Source: an uncultured Verrucomicrobiota bacterium (lineage in GTDB: Bacteria; Verrucomicrobiota; Verrucomicrobiia; Limisphaerales; UBA1096). From it: a DNA stretch of 7,322 nucleotides. The stretch is from positions 1-7,322 of the forward strand of contig CAJXAU010000076.1 of NCBI GenBank assembly GCA_913050205.1, written 5' to 3'. The notes beneath the pieces are model-generated. The model ran no database searches and was not told the DNA's origin. It was given only the letters and a program-made list of their open reading frames with translations. Position numbers and translations under genes: made by a program. Shown here one piece after another: positions 1 to 5,187 of the stretch (its first letter is position 1; the number at the start of each line of letters is the position of its first letter).

Positions 1-880
1 TGGTTGACTCATCTTCACCGGCGAGATCGAACACTTCCGGCGCGTTCATCTGCATCCGCCACGCCAACTCGAACGATTCGGCAACAGCCTCCAGTTGGTC
101 ATCCTCCGGTCGATTGGCCAGTTGCGCGGCATTCAATTTTCGCAGCAGGCGAAATCGGCGTTCTTGCTCGGCTAGAGGCAGCGATGTGTTTACGGCATTC
201 CGAAGCGTCGCCTCGCTGGCTGGTTGACCAGCCTTCCCAATGGAGGTTCCCTGAAAGATCGCCGGCAGAAACGCGTTGGAATGGTTTCGCGGCCCACCCT
301 TTGAACCGGAAGGTTGCAGGGTCACGAAGCCGGGCAAATTCTGATTTTCAGTTCCCAACCCGTATGTCACCCAACTGCCGACCGAAGGGCGAATTAGATT
401 CGTCGCACCTGTGTGCAAAAACAGCGTCGAAGGACCGTGGGCGACTCCTTCGGTGTGCATCGACTTGATGAAGCAAAGATCGTCCACCATCTGCGCCGTG
501 TACGGGAACAATTCGGAGACATGCTGGCCGCATTGGCCATACTGCTTAAAGCCCCAGAGTGGCTTCATCAGTTTGCGTTTGCTCTTTTTACCAAATGTCC
601 CGAATCGCACACCGGTGAAGTCGTAGTCCTTCCCGTGATTGCGATACAACTCCGGCTTGTGGTCATAGGAATCCACATGACTCGGCCCGCCGGCCATGAA
701 TAAGAAGATGACACGCTTGGCCCGTGGGGGAAACATCGGCTGACGCTGAAGCAGCGAGGACGGAACGCTCGCCTGCGCCTGCTGACACATGCCGGCCAAT
801 GCCAACGACCCGAAGCCACAGGCCGTTGATTTCAACATCTCTCTACGAGAAAGCGGTTGCACGGCGGAATGATAGTCCAT
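1..880 (-). CDS. DUF1501 family protein, Tat-exported, copy 1 (C-terminus beyond window)
   Basis: Reading from the ATG at 880-878, the frame stays open for 293 codons to the window edge, so roughly the last 180 residues are missing if it matches the 470-residue paralog at 3715-5127. The N-terminus carries a twin-arginine signal, SRREML at residues 11-16, followed by a small-residue hydrophobic stretch and a likely cleavage site near QAQA. The mature part opens with the family motif FLFMAGGPSHVDSYD. DUF1501 (PF07394) proteins resemble the alkaline phosphatase/sulfatase fold, but their reaction is unknown; the C-terminal histidine and aspartate motifs that would bind metal lie outside the window. 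The ATG at 880 was chosen over the internal Met15 because only it retains the Tat motif. The gene begins 12 bases after the PSCyt1 stop, and the ribosome binding site is at best a weak AGGG within that gap. It is GC-rich, unlike its paralog. I saw no frameshift. Family call is secure; function is not. Confidence 0.93.
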   Translation of the reverse strand, partial: MDYHSAVQPLSRREMLKSTACGFGSLALAGMCQQAQASVPSSLLQRQPMFPPRAKRVIFLFMAGGPSHVDSYDHKPELYRNHGKDYDFTGVRFGTFGKKSKRKLMKPLWGFKQYGQCGQHVSELFPYTAQMVDDLCFIKSMHTEGVAHGPSTLFLHTGATNLIRPSVGSWVTYGLGTENQNLPGFVTLQPSGSKGGPRNHSNAFLPAIFQGTSIGKAGQPASEATLRNAVNTSLPLAEQERRFRLLRKLNAAQLANRPEDDQLEAVAESFELAWRMQMNAPEVFDLAGEDEST

Positions 881-892
881 TACAGCCCTGCG

Positions 893-3706
893 TCAATCCA
901 AGTATCTGAACTGAATACTGGAGATCAGCGAGTGCGCGAGCGCGGACCAAGGTCGATTTTCGGCACTCGGATCGGCACCCGATACGAAGGTCATCGCCAC
1001 TTCCGTCTCGGAGGCGCTGGGCTCACGACCAAGCGTCAACCGATAAGCGAGGCGCACCCGCTCGGCATCGGTATGGCCCTGTCGCTCGATTCGCTCCCCG
1101 GTCCGGCTGGCCTCTTCGTTCACGAAGGGACTGTTCAACAAGTACAACGCCTGTGTCGGCAGCGTCGTCTCATTCCGGCGACCGGTGACGACATTCGGGT
1201 TGGCCACATCGAACGTCTCGAACACCTCCATCAGCGTGTTTCGGAAAAGCGGCACGTAGACACTCCGTCTCACAGTGTCGAATTCGTAACCCCAGTCGTA
1301 CTGTGAAAACTTGCGAATCGTGTAGCCACCCTGTTGGTCGCTGAGTTGGCCACTGATCGCGAGGATCGAATCCCGGATGGCTTCGGCCGTGAGCCGCTTG
1401 CGATTGGCACGCCAAAGCAACCGGTTTTCCGGATCCGTAGCCAAGCCTTCACTCTCACCCACCGAGGAAAGCCGATAGGTTCGGGAGAGGACGATGTGTC
1501 GGATCATCTCCTTCACCGACCAGTTGTCACGAGCGAACTGACCAGCCAACCAGTCGAGCAAGTCGGGATGGCTTGGCGCTTCGCCCATCACGCCAAAGTT
1601 GTCCGTGGTACGCACCAGCCCCTGCCCGATCAGGTGGTGCCAAATGCGGTTGACCATCACACGGCGCGTCAACGGGTTCTCCGCGCTGGCTATCCACTCG
1701 GCCAATTCTCGTCGGCCACTGCCGGCTGTGATTTTCGCCTGGGCATCTGCTTGCCTGCGGCTGGCCACCTGAAGGAATCCGCGCGGCACGATCGGCCCCT
1801 TGTTACGGATGCCTCCGCGAATGTGCACGTGCCAGTCGCTTACCTCTTTTTGATCCTGCACGGCCATCGCCTTGGGCGAAGCAGCCGGCTTGGTTTTTTT
1901 CAACGACTCCACGCGCTTGGCCAAGCGATCCACTGCCCCCCGCAGCTTGGCCAAGCGGCCCTCAAGTTCCGGATCAGTTCCCAGTTCCAAAAGCGGCACC
2001 AACATCACGGCATCCGCAATCGTCACGTCCTTTGTTCCGGTATTGGATACGGTAATCACCGCCTTGCCAGCCGCAAACCGGAACTGGCCAAGTACTTTGA
2101 AATTGTTATTAATCGGCGGCACCTCACGCTGGTTGACATACAATGTGGTCTCACCGCCGGCATGGGCAATTGTCACCGGCACCTTCTCCGAGCGATTGGT
2201 TCCGTGCGTATACCCAACGCGCACCTCGTACTTCCCTGCTCTTTTCAACTCGGCCGCGAAGACGACTTTCTTTAGCCCCTTTCCTTCGCCCTTGTCGTGG
2301 ATGTAATTTTCGCCATAAAAATTCTTGTTGCTGGTGGACTTCATCCAATCGCCGACGATCTCAGCCTGTGAATTGTCGACGACCACGCCCGCTCTCCCGG
2401 TCGCCACCTCAACTTTTTGCAGCTTTGACTTCGCCTCCTTCAGTGCCGTGTTTGCTTCTTTCGTCGCCTTCGAGTGCTGGTCAATTTTTTGCTGCACATC
2501 GGGCGAGGGGGAGAGACTGCGCTCCACCCAGCCGGACACATTGCCCGGCACGAGCGACTGGGTGCTGCGAAAGATCCCGGCCATGGCGTAATAGTCACGG
2601 GTCGGGATCGGATCAAACTTGTGATCATGGCAACGAGCACAGCCGATGGTCATGGCAAGAAACGCCCGGCCTACAGTTTCGACCTGTTCATCGACAACCT
2701 CCATCCGTAGCAGCTCCTTGTCCTGCAACTCATAGTTGTGCGGGCCAAGCGCAAGAAAACCGGTCGCCACGAATCGCTCGTTTTGTTGAGCGCTCGTTCC
2801 TTTTGGCAGCAGGTCGCCGGCGATTTGCTCGAGGATAAATTCGTTGAACGGCTTGTCGCGATTGAAGGCATCGATGACGTAGTCCCGGTAACGCCATGCG
2901 TTCCGAAACATCAGGCTGCGTCCACCTCCACTGCTCTCGGCGAAGCGGGCCACATCCAGCCAGTGCCGCCCCCAAGTCTCGCCAAACTGCGGTGAACTGA
3001 GCAGGCGATCCACCAGCCGCGCGTAAGCTTCCGCGGATGTGTCCGAGAGAAATTCGTCCAGTTGTTCCGGAGTCGGCGGCAGCCCGACGAGATCAAAGTA
3101 CAACCGGCGCAGCAACGTCTCCGGCTTGGCCAAGCCGACCTGCCCGATCCCCTCGCTGGCCAAACGATTCAGCACGAACCGGTCGATGGGGCCAAGCGGC
3201 TCCCCTTGGCCAAGCGCTGCGTCCACCTTCGGCACTACCGGGTTCGTTACCGGTCGGAACGACCAAAATTCGCGCCCCTTGGCCAAGTCGATCTCTTCTG
3301 TCTTTTTCGCCACCTTACCCGATCGCGGATCCGGCGCGCCGGACTCAACCCACTTGGCCAAGGCCGCACGTTCGGTTTCCGAGAGGCGATACTTGGGCGG
3401 CATTTTCAGGTCGCCGTCGGAGTAACTCACCGCTCGGATGAGGAGACTCGCGCTGGCATCGCCCGGCACGATCGCCGGCCCTGAGTCACCGCCCGTCGCC
3501 CAGCCCTCGCGACTGTCCAGCACCAGCCCACCCTTGGCCTTGCCGCCCTCCGTCGAGTGGCAATCGTAACAATGCTTGTGGAACAGCGGCCGGATTTGTT
3601 TTTCAAAAAAATCGAACTCAGAAGAAGCTTTAGCCTTAAAGCAAAAGCCACTTCCAAAAGCTAGCAGGGCAAATCTTATTAAGGGTTTATATATACCGAG
3701 TTTCAC
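893..3706 (-). CDS. PSCyt1-DUF1549-DUF1553 cytochrome-type protein with inserted golvesin-like domain
   Basis: A complete 937-residue exported protein. Residues 1-27 form a Sec-type signal peptide ending AKA. Residues 33-128 are a planctomycete cytochrome C domain (PSCyt1, PF07635), with the heme motif CYDCH at 46-50 and a probable axial methionine in KMPP at 101-104. DUF1549 (PF07583) spans about 173-385 and ends in a second CxxCH (CARCH, 356-360) within the family signature running to FDPIPTRDYY. Residues 404-432 look coiled-coil. Residues 441-572 match the golvesin/xanthan-lyase C-terminal beta domain (VVVDN, YIHD, GKYEVRVGYT, NRSEKVPVTI, ADAVMLVP). A second short coiled coil lies at 581-606, and DUF1553 (PF07587) fills about 662-915. 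The start is GTG at 3706-3704, supported by the signal peptide, 8 bases after the preceding stop. In this family it sits next to DUF1501, as here. It is probably a periplasmic or surface redox protein of unknown substrate. The first 37 codons are AT-rich and the rest GC-rich. Confidence 0.95.
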   Translation of the reverse strand: MKLGIYKPLIRFALLAFGSGFCFKAKASSEFDFFEKQIRPLFHKHCYDCHSTEGGKAKGGLVLDSREGWATGGDSGPAIVPGDASASLLIRAVSYSDGDLKMPPKYRLSETERAALAKWVESGAPDPRSGKVAKKTEEIDLAKGREFWSFRPVTNPVVPKVDAALGQGEPLGPIDRFVLNRLASEGIGQVGLAKPETLLRRLYFDLVGLPPTPEQLDEFLSDTSAEAYARLVDRLLSSPQFGETWGRHWLDVARFAESSGGGRSLMFRNAWRYRDYVIDAFNRDKPFNEFILEQIAGDLLPKGTSAQQNERFVATGFLALGPHNYELQDKELLRMEVVDEQVETVGRAFLAMTIGCARCHDHKFDPIPTRDYYAMAGIFRSTQSLVPGNVSGWVERSLSPSPDVQQKIDQHSKATKEANTALKEAKSKLQKVEVATGRAGVVVDNSQAEIVGDWMKSTSNKNFYGENYIHDKGEGKGLKKVVFAAELKRAGKYEVRVGYTHGTNRSEKVPVTIAHAGGETTLYVNQREVPPINNNFKVLGQFRFAAGKAVITVSNTGTKDVTIADAVMLVPLLELGTDPELEGRLAKLRGAVDRLAKRVESLKKTKPAASPKAMAVQDQKEVSDWHVHIRGGIRNKGPIVPRGFLQVASRRQADAQAKITAGSGRRELAEWIASAENPLTRRVMVNRIWHHLIGQGLVRTTDNFGVMGEAPSHPDLLDWLAGQFARDNWSVKEMIRHIVLSRTYRLSSVGESEGLATDPENRLLWRANRKRLTAEAIRDSILAISGQLSDQQGGYTIRKFSQYDWGYEFDTVRRSVYVPLFRNTLMEVFETFDVANPNVVTGRRNETTLPTQALYLLNSPFVNEEASRTGERIERQGHTDAERVRLAYRLTLGREPSASETEVAMTFVSGADPSAENRPWSALAHSLISSIQFRYLD
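1915..1956. repeat. Two copies of 12-base palindrome GCTTGGCCAAGC, 30 bases apart
   Basis: Perfect palindromes lie at 1915-1926 and 1945-1956, inside the coding sequence of the PSCyt1 protein. Both encode Leu-Ala-Lys (TTG GCC AAG) in the short coiled coil at residues 581-606, where the peptide repeats RLAK ten residues apart. The protein repeat explains part of the identity, but not why both copies use exactly the same codons and matching flanking bases. They share the core CTTGGCCAAG with the cluster at 3123-3362. Confidence 0.85.
3123..3362. repeat. Cluster of four CTTGGCCAAG palindromes
   Basis: Perfect copies lie at 3125-3134 (extended to a 14-base palindrome, 3123-3136), 3205-3214, 3278-3287 and 3353-3362. 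Start-to-start spacings are 80, 73 and 75 bases. Three encode Leu-Ala-Lys (TTG GCC AAG), but the copy at 3205-3214 is read as Leu-Gly-Gln (CTT GGC CAA G), so the DNA word is conserved across two codon registers. A decayed version (GCTGGCCAAA) occurs near 3155. All lie in the coding sequence between the PSCyt1 and DUF1549 domains. No function can be assigned; an iterated genomic palindrome or a protein-DNA recognition word are possibilities. Confidence 0.85.
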
Positions 3707-3714
3707 AGTTTCTG

Positions 3715-5127
3715 CTAGGATAGGATATCGCTAATGACTCTTCCGTGAACGTCGGTTAAGCGGAAGTCTCGACCAGCGTAACGGTAGGTCAGCTTCTCAT
3801 GATCCAAGCCAAGGAGGTGCAAGAGGGTCGCATGCAAATCGTGCATATGAACCTTATTTTCCACGGCAGTATCACCGAGTTCATCGGTGGCACCATAAGA
3901 AGTCCCAGGCTTGACTCCACCTCCTGCCAACCATGTTGTGAAACCACGCGGGTTGTGGTCACGTCCATCGCCGCTTTGTGAAAACGGTGTGCGCCCAAAC
4001 TCGCCTCCCCACCAAACCAGAGTATCTTGAAGTAATCCTCTTTCTTTTAGATCTGCCAGTAAACCGGCAACTGGCTTGTCTGTGGCTTGTGCGTGAATCA
4101 TGTGTTTGGGCATGTCGCTGTGCTGATCCCAGCGCGGCATGTTACTTGCATCTGCGTAATTCACCTGAATGTAGCGCACTCCAGACTCCGCCAGGCGCCG
4201 GGCCATCAGGCATTGCTTACCAAAATCATCCGTCGGTTTTTCACCGATGCCATAAAGTTTTCTAGTCGCTGCAGTTTCCCCGGAAAGATCAAAAACCTCT
4301 GGTGCATTCATCTGCATTCTCCAAGCAAGTTCGAAAGACTCTACTACTGCCTCAAGTTGATCATCCTGAGGCTTGGCAGCCAACTGGGTACGATTGATTT
4401 GCCGCAACAACATGAAGTTACGCTCCTGTTCTGCCCTCGACAACAATGGATTGGCTGTATTGCGCAAGGTGATCTCACTCATCGGTTGCCCAGCCTTGCC
4501 TATGGCAGTGCCCTGATAGACTGATGGCAAAAATGCGTTTGAGTGGTTTCGGGGGCCTCCCATCATGTCGGAAGGCTGCAGGGTCACAAATCCAGGTAAA
4601 CTCTGATTTTCGGTTCCTAGTCCGTATGTCACCCAACTACCAACGGAAGGGCGAATTAAATTTGTGGCACCTGTGTGAACAAACAAAGTGGCAGGGCCAT
4701 GGGCAACTCCTTCGGTATGCATCGATTTGATAAAGCATAAATCGTCTACCATCTGGGCAGTGTATGGAAACAACTCAGACACATGCTGACCGCATTGACC
4801 ATACTGCTTGAACCCCCACAACGGCTTCATCAGCTTTCGTTTGCTCTTCTTTCCAAATGTTCCAAACCGAACCCCAGTAAAGTCGTAATCCTTATCGTGG
4901 TTCCGAATCAATTCCGGCTTGTAGTCATAGGAATCTACGTGACTGGGCCCACCGGACATAAACAGAAAAATGACCCGCTTGGCACGTGGCGCAAACATCG
5001 GAGCACGCTGCGACAAAGATGCCGGGCCGGGCGAAGAATTCGCTTGTTGACACAAACCTGCCAATGCCACAGAACCAAAACCACAGGCCGAAAGCCTGAG
5101 CATTTCCCTACGCGAAAATCCCTGCAT
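3715..5127 (-). CDS. DUF1501 family protein, Tat-exported, copy 2 (complete)
   Basis: A complete 470-residue protein. The Tat motif SRREML lies at residues 5-10, followed by a hydrophobic segment (ACGFGSVALAGL) and a probable cleavage site around residues 30-32. Conserved DUF1501 (PF07394) blocks are visible in order: FLFMSGGPSHVDSYD (54-68), WDQHSD (333-338), WWGGEFGRTPF (372-382), GRDHN (388-392) and HMHDLHATLLHLLG (427-440). These histidine- and aspartate-rich blocks are what one would expect of a metal site in an alkaline phosphatase/sulfatase-like fold; activity is unproven in the family. The ATG at 5127 is preferred because it is the only start upstream of the Tat motif. TTAGGA abuts it with no spacer, so Shine-Dalgarno spacing is poor. 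The stop TAG at 3717-3715 is 8 bases before the PSCyt1 start, implying co-translation. It is a paralog of the gene at 1-880 but markedly AT-richer at third codon positions. The usual order in this family is PSCyt1 then DUF1501; here a DUF1501 gene also precedes it. Confidence 0.95.
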   Translation of the reverse strand: MQGFSRREMLRLSACGFGSVALAGLCQQANSSPGPASLSQRAPMFAPRAKRVIFLFMSGGPSHVDSYDYKPELIRNHDKDYDFTGVRFGTFGKKSKRKLMKPLWGFKQYGQCGQHVSELFPYTAQMVDDLCFIKSMHTEGVAHGPATLFVHTGATNLIRPSVGSWVTYGLGTENQSLPGFVTLQPSDMMGGPRNHSNAFLPSVYQGTAIGKAGQPMSEITLRNTANPLLSRAEQERNFMLLRQINRTQLAAKPQDDQLEAVVESFELAWRMQMNAPEVFDLSGETAATRKLYGIGEKPTDDFGKQCLMARRLAESGVRYIQVNYADASNMPRWDQHSDMPKHMIHAQATDKPVAGLLADLKERGLLQDTLVWWGGEFGRTPFSQSGDGRDHNPRGFTTWLAGGGVKPGTSYGATDELGDTAVENKVHMHDLHATLLHLLGLDHEKLTYRYAGRDFRLTDVHGRVISDILS

Positions 5128-5187
5128 TCCTAAGTAAAAACAAATCGAAAGCCAAATATCCTTGAACAGACTTTACTCATGAAACAA
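5128..5187 (-). other. AT-rich spacer between LamG gene and DUF1501 copy 2
   Basis: This 60-base gap is the only intergenic space large enough to hold a promoter. On the minus strand it is T-rich and ends with TTAGGA directly against the ATG at 5127. I found no convincing inverted repeat followed by a T-run, so there is no supported terminator for the LamG gene. No -35/-10 pair with acceptable spacing stood out either. Read-through from the LamG gene into the DUF1501-PSCyt1-DUF1501 genes is therefore possible but not shown. Confidence 0.5.

Noticed and set aside
1..880. Possible pseudogene status of DUF1501 copy 1
   Set aside because: All 293 codons in view align with the intact paralog without stop codons or frameshifts; it only appears incomplete because the window ends.
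1334..2275. Long plus-strand open frame of about 313 codons opposite the PSCyt1 gene
   Set aside because: It is the complement of a strongly conserved coding sequence, its translation has no recognisable domain, and GC-rich genes commonly give long antisense frames. The same holds for the other plus-strand frames at 4-468, 857-1306, 2143-2838 and 4087-4524.
3123..3362. Palindrome cluster as transcription terminators, CRISPR repeats or an IS end
   Set aside because: The palindromes lie within an intact conserved coding sequence, have no loop or T-run, no conserved repeat/spacer structure and no flanking target duplication.
3715..5127. Annotating the DUF1501 genes as arylsulfatases
   Set aside because: They share a related fold, but the sulfatase C/S-x-P-x-R formylglycine signature is not present; DUF1501 is the safer name.
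5128..5187. Promoter or terminator between the LamG and DUF1501 genes
   Set aside because: The AT-rich sequence has T-runs but no hairpin, and no -35/-10 pair at normal spacing convinced me; it is recorded only as a spacer.
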